A DNA stretch of 64,000 bases from Acanthosoma haemorrhoidale (taxonomy: Eukaryota; Arthropoda; Insecta; Hemiptera; Acanthosomatidae), in the NCBI GenBank assembly GCA_930367205.1, contig CAKNEZ010000023.1, positions 178,469-242,468 of the forward strand. Direction: 5' to 3'. Positions 53,595-64,000 of the stretch are shown piece by piece (the stretch's first letter is position 1; the number at the start of each line of letters is the position of its first letter). The position numbers and the translations under genes are program-made. The notes beneath the pieces are model-generated. The model ran no database searches and had not been told where the DNA came from. It saw only the letters and a list, made by a program, of their open reading frames with translations.

Positions 53595-53724
53595 GTGAGT
53601 ATTGGACAAGATTAAAGGTTCTAAAGATAATATTTGACTAATTAAGGCATTCTACGGTAGGCCATAGAGAGCCACGTAACGAAATCATCCTGAATAGAGA
53701 GTTATGAGCTTATAACAAAATGGT

Positions 53725-53820
53725 CAAAGCCGTGGATTTATTGTCCGTTGGGCTCTGGCGTCTGGCAGGTGATAATCAGGAGTGGATCCTGGGTTCAAAT
53801 CAGGGCTTCTTCACTTTATT
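53725..53820 (+). repeat. Possible tRNA-derived SINE fragment
   Basis: GGGTTCAAATCAGGGC near 53793 fits a Pol III box B, with GGCTCTGGCGTCTGG about 45 bp upstream as a weak box A. No second copy was found in the window. Confidence 0.25.
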
Positions 53821-54152
53821 TCAAGTGTGTTGTTGTACACGTATAAATCTTTATGGAAGCCTAGAAAGAAAGACTCATCTTCGCCTTACGCTGTTATCTG
53901 AAAGGAGCTCGTTAATTCTGTGAAAACAGGGCATTGCATTTGGTGGGATATTTTTTTAATACTGACTATGGCGTATTCAATTTACTTATTGATTAATTTC
54001 GCTGTATTTTACTGAGGCACCCAGAGAATTTCTCCCGGTTTTGAATTCCGGCTCTGCTACCCTCTTTAAATTATATAACGATAAAAAAATGTATTCCGGT
54101 CAGGATATATATAATATAATAGAAAAAAGTCTAAATCCAAGTTATGTACCTA
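53821..54152. repeat. Repeat D, partial copy
   Basis: It matches 55385-55733 and about 61722-62055 (gtgttgttgtacacg ... ccaagttatgta). It ends directly against the start of full copy 1, as in a tandem array with a deletion. Confidence 0.85.
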
Positions 54153-54162
54153 GATGTAGTTT

Positions 54163-56058
54163 CCTTCGACGTTTGATTTCAAATCTGAGAGCTTTCAAAA
54201 AATAAATGAAATTTCCCCGGTCTCATCATTAAATAATATCTCAATCCCGTAAAAAATATAGATGATGAATTAATTAATTTGTCTAAACCTCCCTTGTCAT
54301 TTTTCTTAAACCATCAATAAGCACACTCGGTGTCCTCATGTAACCGATTGAGAAATACAATCGTTCGTTGCGATTAATTTTAATTTTATTTAATCGAATT
54401 TTAGACTATTTCGCCACAGTTAAAGTGTTCCAACATCATTTATTGTTTGTGTGCGAAAAAAATCAACCGTCAATATATGGAGAGGCGTCATAAAACACAA
54501 TCTTAATATTAAACCATACATCTACAAGTTTCCTTCCATTGGGCTTATCCAAGTGCATGCCGATTAAGTAGAATGCGACTAAATACAAATACATTTTGAT
54601 CGTAGAGACAACAAAAGTATACATTTTAATTTAAATGGAAATAAATTACAATTACCATGCGATTGTTGTCAAACAAAAATTACCACACGTTTAAAAATAT
54701 CATTTTCTCCAATCATAAATAGAGCTATACTAGCAAAAAAGTAGTCTAGAACAGAGTATGTCAAAACGTTGGACATTAATAAATTTATGCAGTGGTTAGT
54801 TAATGACTCCTTTTATCAACCTAAGCCGACCTTCCAAGAAACTCTACTACAAAAGTTTTTCTATAGACATTTTTGTCACAGGTTCACTGTATAATACATA
54901 AGTCTGCCAAATCCCTTTTATTCGGAGTGAGCAGGTATTACCGGCGGTAACAGATTCTTCGATCTTAAGGGTTCGGTAGGAATATGTGCCATTATGTTTA
55001 TGCTCTGCCATTTGGAGTTTGTTAACCCGGAAAGGTTTACTCTAGCTTGGACAGTCAGTCTTCCGCTGATATTGTTATACCATCGTTACACATTCCGGAG
55101 GGATTCCACTGTTCCAATATGAAAGTTAAAATGACTTTAGACGAGTCTGTAGGCAATCGGAGGGTAAAGAAGTGGAGGATCCGTTCATTTCCCCTTGCTA
55201 AGACGTCTGATGTATCAATGCCTGTACGGTACGGCCAGAGCGTGAGTGTGGATAAACATCCTTTCCGGCTGCTAGAAAGTTTCGAATTCTACTGGCTACG
55301 GCTACCCCCCCCCCCCCTAGTGACATAATAAGATAGAACGAGGGAAATGCATAACTAAAAAGGTTCTTCCATACGAAACATCTCCAAGTGTGTTGTTGTA
55401 CACGTATAAATCTTTATGGAAGCCTAGAAAGAAAGTCTGATCTTCGCCTTACGCTGCTATCTTAAAGGAGCTCGTTAATTCTATGAAAACAGGACATTGC
55501 ATTTGGTGGGATATTTTTTCAATACTGACTATGGCGTATTCAATTTACTTATTGATTTATTTCGCTGTATTTTACAGAGACACCCAGAGAATTTCTCCCG
55601 GTTTTGAATTCCGGCTCTGCTACCCTCTTCATTTATATTTATATCTTCAATTATATAACGATAAAAAAATGTATTCCGGTCAGGATATATATAATATAAT
55701 AGAAAAAAGTCTAAATCCAAGTTATGTAACTAGCTATCTCACGTTTGAACTACCTTTTCATCAGAAATAATTATAATTCTTCAAATATTCACGAACTAGG
55801 TGATTTGGCCTATAAACTTCTATTGAGTGATTTAACTTATTTATTTTATTCTAAAGGCATCAATACGTTTCGAGGAAAAGATGTAATATCAGCAAAGATG
55901 CGGCGGGACTTTAGATTAGTTGAACATTTCTGCTACCAAGTAGCTGCAGCAGCAGGAGGGTATCGGTATCGATGGCATGCCGTCGCTTGGGCATTTCTAT
56001 TCTCGCCCTATTTCTATTTCATTATGAATATTTATGATAATTCGACAATTAGATGAAT
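54163..56058. repeat. Repeat D, full copy 1 (about 1.9 kb)
   Basis: It starts ttccttcgacgtttgatttc and ends gacaattagatgaatgg. It is nearly identical to 60506-62409. No terminal inverted repeat, LTR or poly(A) was seen. Frames such as 55047-55328 are not maintained between copies. A run of 13 C at 55305-55317 is 5 C in copy 2. Confidence 0.85.
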
Positions 56059-56200
56059 GGTATTGGTTGGATGGGATGGATGTTCCCGGTACTTTAAAGT
56101 TTTTCTATGACGCTGGTATATGTCAAAGCCTATTCACCTCCCGAAGTTATTGTTTGTCATGGCGTTAACCCTAGGAGAAATTTCCAATATATATATATAT

Positions 56201-56389
56201 GAAGGTGAGCCCCATCACCTAGATTTGTATTCATGTTATTTTACTATTAACCACAACCTGTATTGTTGAGTAACGAACTCCTCCAAATGCATCTGCGCAT
56301 AGCAGAATGAGGAGAAATTTTCAAAGCTTCTTGTAATATTTTTCATTGTTTAACTTCTAGGGGTTTAGAAGAAAAAAAAAAAAAAATCA
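56201..56389 (+). repeat. Orphan J2 3' UTR with A-tail
   Basis: It starts aaggtgagccccatcacc and matches the J2 3' UTR at 59987-60175. A 15-base A-run follows, directly before the 5' end of the next J2 element. Confidence 0.85.
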
Positions 56390-56620
56390 ATATATAAGGC
56401 AGAGTGTGAGTCTAGCTGTCGCTGTGTCAACATCTGTGACAACATTCGTTCGACCCAGCCGCCATCTTTTCTCCAAACAACGCTTTACCTGTATAGCGTC
56501 GTAGGTGACGCCTGTTTAAGGTTCATTTTTGTTTTATTACTGTGTCAGTGATTAATTGTGCATGGGGACGGCACCCCATTAAAATAATTGTGCTGTTATT
56601 GAACTTTTTTCAGAAGTAAT

Positions 56621-57082
56621 GGAGATGGAAGTAGATGCTTCATCACGGACAGTGAAGACGAGGGTTTTGAGTACCTAAAAATCACAGTCAAGGTCCAGCG
56701 ACCGATAAAAGGTAAAAATCCGACAAAGATCGGCAATAAATTCCAAGCACTGGTAAATGAGCCACCGGAAACCCCCCACCCCGAGGCTCCGGTAGCAAAG
56801 AAGCCGCTACCGGTAATTGTCTCAGGAGAGACAACTATAAATATAACTCAAATGCTCAAAGCAGTAAATATTAATAAGTTTGCCCTAAAAAAGACAAAGG
56901 ATGGAGTAACCATCTATCCGGATATAGAGGAAGAGAGAGAAAAAATATTAACTTTACTAAGGACAGGGGGTAAGGAATTCCATAGTTTCGCACCAAGAGG
57001 TCAACAAAGAAATAAAAAATATCTCATTCTTGGCTTAGATGTCGAGGAAGACATCGAAGAGATAAAAAACATAATAATTTAA
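56621..57082 (+). pseudogene. J2 ORF1 (Gag-like) N-terminal part
   Basis: The frame reads RCFITDSEDEGFEYLKITVK, KIGNKFQALVNEPPE, TTINITQMLKAVNINKFALKKT, FHSFAPRGQQRNKKYLILGLD and DIEEIKNIII. The F.S/T..PRGQ..KKY.I.GL pattern is the RNA-binding domain before the knuckles of Jockey/HeT-A-type Gags. An ATG at 56619 is in another frame, so a one-base shift has separated start and body. A second shift at about 57080 separates it from the knuckle part. Confidence 0.8.
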
Positions 57083-57084
57083 CA

Positions 57085-57861
57085 GTGCCAGCAGTCGTCG
57101 ATGTGAGACGACTTCGGAAAAGTGACCCAACAGGCAGAAAAACGGATATTGCACCAATCATTGTAACAACAAACGCGAGCGCCACACTAAATGCCATTAA
57201 AAAGCTACGTGCTATAAATCACGTAATCATTCGTGTAGTGACATTTAAAGAAGAGAGAGGGCTACCGCAGTGTCACCGATGCCAAGAATTCGTCCACACA
57301 AAAAACCATTGCGGCAGAAAAGACAAATGTGTGAGATGTGCAGGACCCCACGAGGTGGCGCAGTGCCCCAGAAACGAGACGGCACCGCTAAAGTGTTCCA
57401 ACTGCGGTGAGGCACATTCCGCCTCGTACAGAGGCTGTGAGGAAAGGAAGAAGCTACTAGCCAGAGTGAGACCGGCCCCTGACAGAGTGCAGCCCCAGCA
57501 GAAGAGGAGCCGCCTAGACGTGCCACTAACGAGACCTGCTCCACCGCCATCTGTACCTGCCTGGCAGAACCCACTCTTCAAGATCTTTCAACCCAGAGAT
57601 GAAGAAACGGCTCATCCTTCGAAGACGAGAGCAGCCCCCTCCACGTCAAGAGCTGCCCCCTCCACGACGAGAACTGCCCCCAGAACTTCGCAGGACACTC
57701 CGGAAAATAACAATTGTGAGTACCTAGATCCTAGGCTAAAGTTTCTTACAAACGACCAGCGTAAAGACCTTGAATGCGCACCGAAATGGGTAACTGCCCT
57801 AGTAGACTTATGTAGCCAAATGCTCATGGCTATGATATCTGGTAAACATCAACAATGGTAG
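57085..57861 (+). CDS. J2 ORF1 (Gag-like) C-terminal part with zinc knuckles
   Basis: 258 codons beginning (V)PAVVDVRRLRKSDPTGRKT. A PRE_C2HC-like region (NAIKKLRAINHVIIRV) is followed by three knuckles (CHRCQEFVHTKNHC, CVRCAGPHEVAQC, CSNCGEAHSASYRGC). Then comes a Pro-rich region with a short Thr/Arg/Ala-Pro repeat (APSTSRAAPSTTRTAP). The stop TAG (57859-57861) overlaps the ATG of ORF2 (57855). The protein binds element RNA in related LINEs. Confidence 0.88.
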   Translation: MPAVVDVRRLRKSDPTGRKTDIAPIIVTTNASATLNAIKKLRAINHVIIRVVTFKEERGLPQCHRCQEFVHTKNHCGRKDKCVRCAGPHEVAQCPRNETAPLKCSNCGEAHSASYRGCEERKKLLARVRPAPDRVQPQQKRSRLDVPLTRPAPPPSVPAWQNPLFKIFQPRDEETAHPSKTRAAPSTSRAAPSTTRTAPRTSQDTPENNNCEYLDPRLKFLTNDQRKDLECAPKWVTALVDLCSQMLMAMISGKHQQW

Positions 57862-58283
57862 ATTACCAAGTGTTAAATTTTAACGTTGATGGTCTCCTGA
57901 CCAAAATAGATGAGGTAGAAGTGCTGCTAGCTCTCTACTGACCAGATATTGTAGTTTTGACAGACACTAGGGTATCTACACAATCGTTTCACATTAAAGG
58001 TTATTCAACTGCCATTGAAAGAGTTAACGGTTACGGAGGCGTTTTAATTGCTATACGCCTTGGTATCAATTGGAAGACAGTGGCTTCACCACTGACTACA
58101 ACTGATCCCAAGCTTCACCACTTGACAGTTAAGGTAAATTTGGGGAGACCCATTTACCCCACCGCCCTGTACAGAAGACCGTACGCGTCTCTACACCAGT
58201 ACTCAGCCTTGCTACACGCATGCGCGCAGAGACCTAACCACTGGGTGGTGGGAATTCTCTCACAACGCAAATCCGGGGCTTGA
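57855..58283 (+). pseudogene. J2 ORF2 endonuclease (N-terminal half)
   Basis: The ATG at 57855 opens MVDYQVLNFNVDGLLTKIDEV. A TGA follows (57939-57941), then DIVVLTDTRVSTQSFHIKGY, GYGGVLIAIRLGIN and YPTALYRRPYASLHQYSALLHA. This is the first half of an APE-like endonuclease that nicks the target. The second half, with the GDFN and SDH motifs, is deleted. RT follows in another frame at 58280. Confidence 0.8.
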
Positions 58284-59929
58284 TGAAACTCTGGAAAACA
58301 GCGCAGTGGCATGAGAGACTTCGTAGCACTCATGGAGATCACAGAAATATTTGGAAGCTGTTGAAGACTACAAAAGGCAAGACAGCCACTGTCCGTCTTC
58401 ACGAAGGTGACAATGTTCTGACTGCTGAGCAACAGGCAACAAAACTGGCCAACCATTACGCTAGGGATATTACGGCTAGGACGGGATACTACCAAATGCC
58501 TCCTCCAGTAGATGCTGAACAGAACCACATGTTTGTATCACCGAAGCAGCTCAAGGCGATTCTTCGCCAGTGTCAGGGAAACCGAGCACCAGGGCACGAC
58601 GGTATACAAACAGTGCTGCTCAAACAAATGCCGAGGAGAGGGATAGTACAACTAGCAAACTTATACAACTCTTGTATAAGATTGCGGTACTTTTCTGACA
58701 CATGGAAACAAGCCATCTTGTTTCCATTACTAAAGCCAGCCAAAAGTGGAGATCACCCAGCCGACTACCGCCCGATCAGTCTGCTACCACAGATGGGGAA
58801 AATCTTTGAGAAAATTCTTTTGAATTATCTCAAAGATTACTGCTCGGAAAATGATATCATTCCACCAGAGCAGACTGGATTCCAATCCAGTGTGAGCGCA
58901 GAGCACCCCCTTCTGAAGGTGCAGTCAGAAGTTAGCCATAACATGAATAGAAACATAGCCACGGCTATGATTTCCAATGATTGCACCCAAGCATTCGATT
59001 CAGTGTCTCACGGGACACTGTGTCAAATGCTCTGCGACCGGGAATGCCCGGAACAATTATATTCAATTCTGGCTAGCTTCCTGAAAAACAGATCGCTGCG
59101 GGTGCGAGTGGGTGATAGCTTCTCCGAAGCTGTGCCACTGACCTGTGGAGTACCCCAAGGCACCGTCTTATCTCCTGTACTATTCAACGTATACACGTCT
59201 GAGATTGTCGGAGCCCGGTACAAAAATACCACAGTTGCTGCTTTCGCAGATGACATAGCGGTGTACAGTAGCAGCATGAGTGCCAAGGTAGCTCTAAGAC
59301 AGGCTGAAGCAGCCTGTAACCAGATCAGTGAGAGATTGGGGAGACTCAATATCTCTGTAAACGCGGGTAAGACTGACTGTGTAATTTTCTCTTTTCAAAA
59401 GGGAAAAAGCCCGCTCCCTACAAGTTACATGGTAGGAACGGAGGAAAATTCACCAGCCAACGACCTAGTATATCTGGGAATTAAAATGGACAGACACCTC
59501 CATTTTAGTAACCATTTTGCGAAGAAGTTGAAGCATACACGCATGAAGTCTTACCGGCTTACGCACTTATTGACTTCCACCAATCTATCACTGCGTCTCA
59601 AGCTACTGATTTACAAGAGCATACTCAGGCCTACTCTGCTGTATGGTGCACCGCTATTTCGTTATCTGAGGTATACGACAGCGAAGAAACTCGAATAATT
59701 CCAAAACGGTATACTGATGAAAGTGGTCAGAGGTACTTCATTCGAGCAGCGAAGAAACAGTGAGCTGCATGAGATATTTGAGCTGCCTACGGTGGATGAA
59801 TTCATCCAGCGTAGACATATCAAATTTTTCGACTCATTACAATATTTGACAAACCCGGTGTTTAACACTATAACCCCCGATCCGTTCCCCCATCGATGGC
59901 AGGACGCTGTCGTGGCTGGGACGCTTTAG
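58280..59929 (+). CDS. J2 ORF2 reverse transcriptase and C-terminus
   Basis: 472 open codons (58280-59698) contain NRAPGHDGIQTVLLKQ, YRPISLLPQMGKIFEKIL, PPEQTGFQ, AMISNDCTQAFDSVSH (catalytic Asp), GVPQGTVLSPVLFN, the catalytic AAFADDIAVYSS and NDLVYLGIKMDRHLHF. After a stop at 59698 the C-terminal piece (59717-59929) continues ELPTVDEFIQRRHIKFFDSLQ and PHRWQDA in another frame. It copies element RNA at the nicked target. RT core intact; the chain is broken by one frameshift. Confidence 0.92.
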
Positions 59930-60182
59930 TTTTAGGTTCTAGGTATAGTTTTTAGTTTGTAAGTTTTTTCTCCCATTTTTAAACCAAAGGTGAGCCCCAT
60001 CACCTAGATTTGTATTCATATTGTTTTCCTATTAACCACAATCTGTATTGTTGAGTAACACGAACTCCTTCAAATGCATCTGTGCATAGCAGGATGAGGA
60101 GAAATTTGCAAAGTTTCTTTTAATATTTTCATTGTATAAAAATAATAAACCCCATGATTTAGGAAAAAAAAAAAAATATATA

Positions 60183-60505
60183 TCAGGTAACTCTGGTCTC
60201 CCTTCAAAGCTAATAAATCTTTCGCCTTTTACTAAAGATTTCCATGGAGAAGGACTTTTGATGAGTCTATAATCAATTTTTTGTCAGAACTCCGCCCTCG
60301 GGTGGGGTCATAAATTCTTATCATCTCGCCTCATTCGAATGAACATACATGCGCAGGGCATTATGTGTGTGCTGCTGCGTTGAGTCTTGACTGAATGACC
60401 AACTCATAAAAAAGCTCTACTTACCATACCTACCGAATAGATTCTTCTACATAGGGAAAAAACTTGTAAGAATTTTCCTGACAAAAAAGGATCCTCCTAT
60501 CTTTC
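60183..60505. other. Spacer between J2 tail and repeat D copy 2
   Basis: No coding or repeat match was seen. Confidence 0.4.
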
Positions 60506-62409
60506 CTTCGACGTTTGATTTCAAATCTGAGAGCTTTCAAAAAATAAACGAAATTTCCCCGGTCTCATCATTAAATAATATCTCAATCCAGTAAAAAATA
60601 TAGATGATGAATTAATTAATTTGTCTAAACCTCCCTTGTCATTTTTCTTAAACCATCAATAAGCACACTCGGTGTCCTCATGTAACCGATTAAGGAATAC
60701 AATCGTTCGTTGCGATTAATTTTTATTTTCTTTAATCAAATTTTAGACTATTTCGCCACAGTTAAAGTGTTCCAACATCATTTATTGTTTGTGTGCAAAA
60801 AAAATCAACCGTCAATATATGGAGAGGCGTCATAAAACACAATCTTAATATTAAACCATACATCTACAAGTTTCCTTCCATTGGGCTTATCCAAGTGCAT
60901 GCCGATTTAGTAGAATGCGACTAAATACAAATACATTTTGATCGTAGAGACAACAAAAGTATACATTTTAATTTAAATGGAAATAAATTACAATTACCAT
61001 GCGATTGTTGTCCAAACAAAAATTAGTACACGTTTAAAAATATCATTTTCTCCAATCATAAATAGAGCTGTACTAGCAAAAAGTAGTCTAGAACAGAGTA
61101 TGTCAAAACGTTGGACATTAATAAATTTATGCAGCGGTTAGTTAATAACTCCTTTTATAAACCTAAGCCAACTTTCGAAGAAACTCAACTACAAAAGTTT
61201 TTCTATAGACATTTTTGTCACAGGTTCACTGTATAATACATAAGTCTGCCAAATCCCTTTTATTCGGAGTGAGCAGGTATTAGCGGTGGTAACAGATTCT
61301 TCGATCTTAAGGGTTCGGTAGGAAAATGTGCCATTATGTTTATGCTCTGCCATTTGGAGTTTGTTAACCCGGAAAGGTTTACTCTAGCTTGGACAGTCAG
61401 TCTTCCGCTGATATTGTTATACCATCGTTTACACATTCCGGAGGAATTCCACTGTTCCAATATGAAAGTTAAATGACTTTAGACGAGTCTGTAGGCAATC
61501 GGAGAGTAAAGAAGTGGAGGATCCGTTCATTTCCCCTTGCTAAGACGTCTGATGTATCAATGCCTGTACGGTACGGCCAGGGAGTGAGTGTGGATAAACA
61601 TCCTTTCCAGCTGCTAGGAAGTTTAGAATTCTACCGGCTACGGCTACCCCCTAGTGACATAATAAGTTAGAACGAGGGAAATGCATAACTAAGAAGGTTC
61701 TTCCATACGAAACATCCCCAAGTGTGTTGTACACGTATCTTTATGGAAGCCTAGAAAGAAAGACTGATCTTCGCCTTACGCTGTTATCTTAAAGGAGCTC
61801 GTTAATTCTGTGAAAACAGGGCATTGCATTTGGTGGGATATTTTTTTAATACCGACTACGGCGTATTCAATTTACTTATTGATTTGTTTCGCTGTATTTT
61901 ACTGAGACACCCAGAGAATTTCTCCCGGTTTTGAATTCCGGCTCTGCTACCCTCTTCATTTATATTTATATCTTCAATTATATAACGATAAAAAAATGTA
62001 TTCCGGTCAGGATATATATAATATAATAGAAAAAAGTCTAAATCCAAGTTATGTAACTAGCTATCTCGCGTTTGAACTACCTTTTCATCAGAAATAATTA
62101 TAATTCTTCAAATATTCACGAACTAGGTGATTTGGCCTATAAACTTCTATTGAGTGATTTAACTTATTTATTTTATTCTAAAGGCATCAATACGTTTTGA
62201 GGAAAAGATGTAATATTAGCAAAGATGCGGCGGGACTTTAGATTAGTTGAACATTTGTGCTACCAGGTAGCAGCAGCAGCAGCAGCATGAGGGTATCGGG
62301 GCCGCGAGCGATGGCATGTCGTCGCTTGGGCATTTTTATTCTCGCCCTTATTCTATTTCATTTATGATAATATGATAATATTTATGATAATTCGACAATT
62401 AGATGAATG
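60506..62409. repeat. Repeat D, full copy 2
   Basis: Direct repeat of 54163-56058 with scattered substitutions and small indels. A stop replaces an Arg codon near 62200, and a short CAG expansion lies at about 62270-62286. Confidence 0.85.
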
Positions 62410-62412
62410 GTC

Positions 62413-62590
62413 AGGATTGGATACGCTTGGTGTTTGACTTTTTTGATGTCCCACATATCTCTATTTCGTATGTCCTGATTGGCTTAAGTATAACTTTGTA
62501 AATTAGTAATTTATTTTCTATTGAGAGATAGGGTGTCCTTTGAAGTAGTCTGTACAGTTGTCTAAAGCGCCTGTTTAGTTTTTGAATGAA
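62413..62590 (-). pseudogene. J1 LINE fragment, minus strand
   Basis: The minus strand reads KLNRRFRQLYRLLQRTPYLS, IENKLLIYKVILKPIRTYEI and CGTSKKSNTKRIQS, nearly identical to 63003-63165 on the plus strand. Both ends are truncated. The two form an inverted repeat about 430 bp apart. Confidence 0.85.
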
Positions 62591-62843
62591 TGAAGACCTT
62601 TCTGTATTTTCGTTTTTCGCATCGGTCCGCCTGTCTGCTCTATGACTAATCGGTTACACTGATTGATAACATGCGTTAATTATTGTTAGTTTCCGCTTTA
62701 AGGGATCGTTAAACAATTTATAGCAGTACATATAATAGAATGTATTTATATGCCTTGTATTGTAGAGTCATGCCAAACGAGATTCCCTTATTATCATTAA
62801 AAAAACTGAAAGATAATAATAACAATAAAATACTCATATATTC

Positions 62844-62880
62844 TTTGTGATCACAGTAAGCACCCACGCCAGGTAAGTAC
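62844..62880 (-). pseudogene. U1 snRNA 5'-end fragment
   Basis: The minus strand from 62880 reads GTACTTACCTGGCGTGGG and CTGTGATCACAAAG, the first 37 or so bases of U1. The canonical ACTTACCTG is intact here. It adjoins the J1 copy at 62884 in opposite orientation. Confidence 0.7.
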
Positions 62881-62883
62881 ACT

Positions 62884-63650
62884 ATGCCTAGTTATTTTAA
62901 TTCCATTCCTCTCCCTGTATCTGAGACAGTACGGTATTTAGGCTTCCATCTCGAAGAAAGACTGACATGGAACCCCCATATGAGGCTAAAAAGACAAGAA
63001 CTAAACAGGCGCTTTGGACAACTGTACAGACTACTTCAAAGGACACCCCATCTCTCAATAGAAAATAAATTACTAATTTACAAAGTTATACTTAAGCCAA
63101 TCAGGACATACGAAATAGAGCTATGTGGGACATCAAAAAAGTCGAACACCAAGCGTATCCAATCCTTTCAAGCAAAACTCCTGAGAACAATAGTAAATGC
63201 CCCTTATTACGTCAACAACGAAACACTTCATAACGACCTTAATGTACCCTACATTCTAGAACTCATCCCTTCCAAGTTTATAAAATTCCATAGTAACCTA
63301 TCCAACCATCCTAATCTCGTAGCACAGACATTGCACGGCGCCACTCATCTCTACGAATCTCCTAGGAGATTAGCAGTGACCTCGTGACCATTTGTAGCAA
63401 TGTGTAACAGTGGGAGTGCGTAACAGTATATGGCCAGCTTCTCCAATCATGTCCTGACCGTATGTGGCTCTCACGCTTTTTGTCACGCGGCTGACGGAGG
63501 AGCGCGGGGGACATTTCAAGACTCCGCTTCCTCTTTCGCATACGAGGGAGGTGACAACCATGTGGCTCTGGGAGGTCTCTGGGATGTTTAAAAGTTGTAA
63601 TTATGGTATGAATAAAACATTTATCATTGCCCAATGAGGCAGATTACAAT
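62884..63650 (+). pseudogene. J1 LINE ORF2 C-terminus and 3' UTR
   Basis: One open frame (62884-63387) without interruption: YFNSIPLPVSETVRYLGFHL, NRRFGQLYRLLQ, ENKLLIYKVILKPI, NNETLHNDLNVPYILEL, LSNHPNLVAQTLHGATHLYE. It is the tail after the RT palm in Jockey-type ORF2, 5'-truncated. The 3' UTR (63388 to about 63650) is shared with three other J1 copies and contains AATAAAACA near 63610. It is the best J1 C-terminus in the window. Confidence 0.85.
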
Positions 63651-64000
63651 TTTATCATAATAAAGCTGATTATATTTACTATTTGTAATTCTTTATAGAA
63701 GTTCTTTATGCAGCTTTAATTATATTTTCTGCTGCTTGAATGGATCTGGTTTAGTAATACAACCACATGTAACTAACGTTCAATTTTGTCTTCCCTCGTG
63801 TTTGTATTAAAAAATAATTTTTACGCATTATTAGAACTGTTAAGCATTATGTATTATTTATTTATTCTTCGTTATAATATTTACCTGTATATCTACTAAT
63901 TTGTTTTTCAATTTTGATATTTTAATCATTGTATATTTTTGGTTAAATGAGTGGTGAGATTGTTTAATTTTTTACATACAAAAGATGCGATTATTGCTTT
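63651..64000. other. AT-rich DNA to the window end
   Basis: Nothing recognised. Confidence 0.4.

Larger units (their letters stand above)
56395..60175 (+). mobile_element. Nearly full-length Jockey-type LINE J2
   Basis: It has a 5' UTR (56395-56620), ORF1, ORF2 and a 3' UTR with A-tail (ends about 60173), all on the plus strand. ATATATA-like sequence on both sides could be a short duplication but is too simple to be sure. Frameshifts in ORF1 and ORF2, a stop and a deletion in the endonuclease make it inactive. It lies between repeat D copies. Confidence 0.85.

Noticed and set aside
55047..55328. 93-codon frame in repeat D considered as a gene
   Set aside because: Its N-terminal half is frameshifted in copy 2, and the end depends on a C-run; not maintained as coding.
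57245..57827. Minus-strand frames opposite J2 ORF1
   Set aside because: Shadows of the Gag-like ORF; no independent domain.

Overview
The window is eukaryotic nuclear DNA, most likely from an arthropod (probably an insect). It is AT-rich and intergenic or intronic. It carries R1-, R2-, Jockey- and CR1-like LINEs, several Ty3/gypsy families, a Copia-like element, a helix-turn-helix transposon fragment, a U1 snRNA-like gene and three exon-like blocks with good splice sites. Bacterial features (operons, ribosome binding sites, CRISPR) are absent. Most open frames are pieces of decayed retrotransposons, nested or cut by one another. Element names used here (G1-G5, J1-J3, repeats A, B, D) are local labels.

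Layout. 0-3 kb: start of an intact R2-type LINE ORF running off the left edge (minus strand), then a gypsy copy (G1) with 5' LTR, Gag and broken RT. 3.4-7 kb: Jockey-like (J1) 3' fragments, one split by a 558-bp palindromic LTR element with a 4-bp target duplication. 8.9-12.9 kb: a second gypsy family (G2), with the segment missing from its middle lying just downstream. 14-18 kb: an unknown repeat (A) in four copies and LINE 3' ends. 21.0-23.4 kb: a 5'-truncated R1-type LINE inside a 14-bp target duplication. 23.6-25.7 kb: a DUF4817-like transposase N-terminus abutting a G2 Gag-protease ORF with LTR. 29-31 kb: a LINE tail (J3) and a 150-nt exon candidate. 31.7-34.7 kb: gypsy family G4.

37.5-40.6 kb: a decayed PIN-like protein gene, a J1 copy and a CR1-like tail. 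41.1 kb: an exon resembling the KY/hillarin family, with TAG at a conserved Trp position. 42-43.5 kb: gypsy family G5 with Gag and integrase in opposite orientations. 43.6-46.5 kb: a rather complete minus-strand G1 pol with 3' LTR, truncated by a Copia element (46.5-48.9 kb). 50.3 kb: a U1 snRNA-like gene with an altered 5'-splice-site-pairing base. 51.7-52.8 kb: gypsy integrase and LTR. 53.4 kb: a 204-nt exon candidate. 53.8-62.4 kb: a roughly 1.9-kb repeat (D) in two full copies and one partial copy, surrounding a nearly full-length Jockey-type LINE (J2). 62.4-63.6 kb: J1 fragments and a U1 fragment.

How the parts work together: the retroelements are self-contained units (Gag packages RNA; protease, RT, RNase H and integrase, or endonuclease and RT, copy and insert it). 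Nearly all copies here carry stops, frameshifts or deletions and are probably inactive. The three exon candidates and the U1-like gene are the best evidence of host function. Translations were done by eye; no database search was possible.
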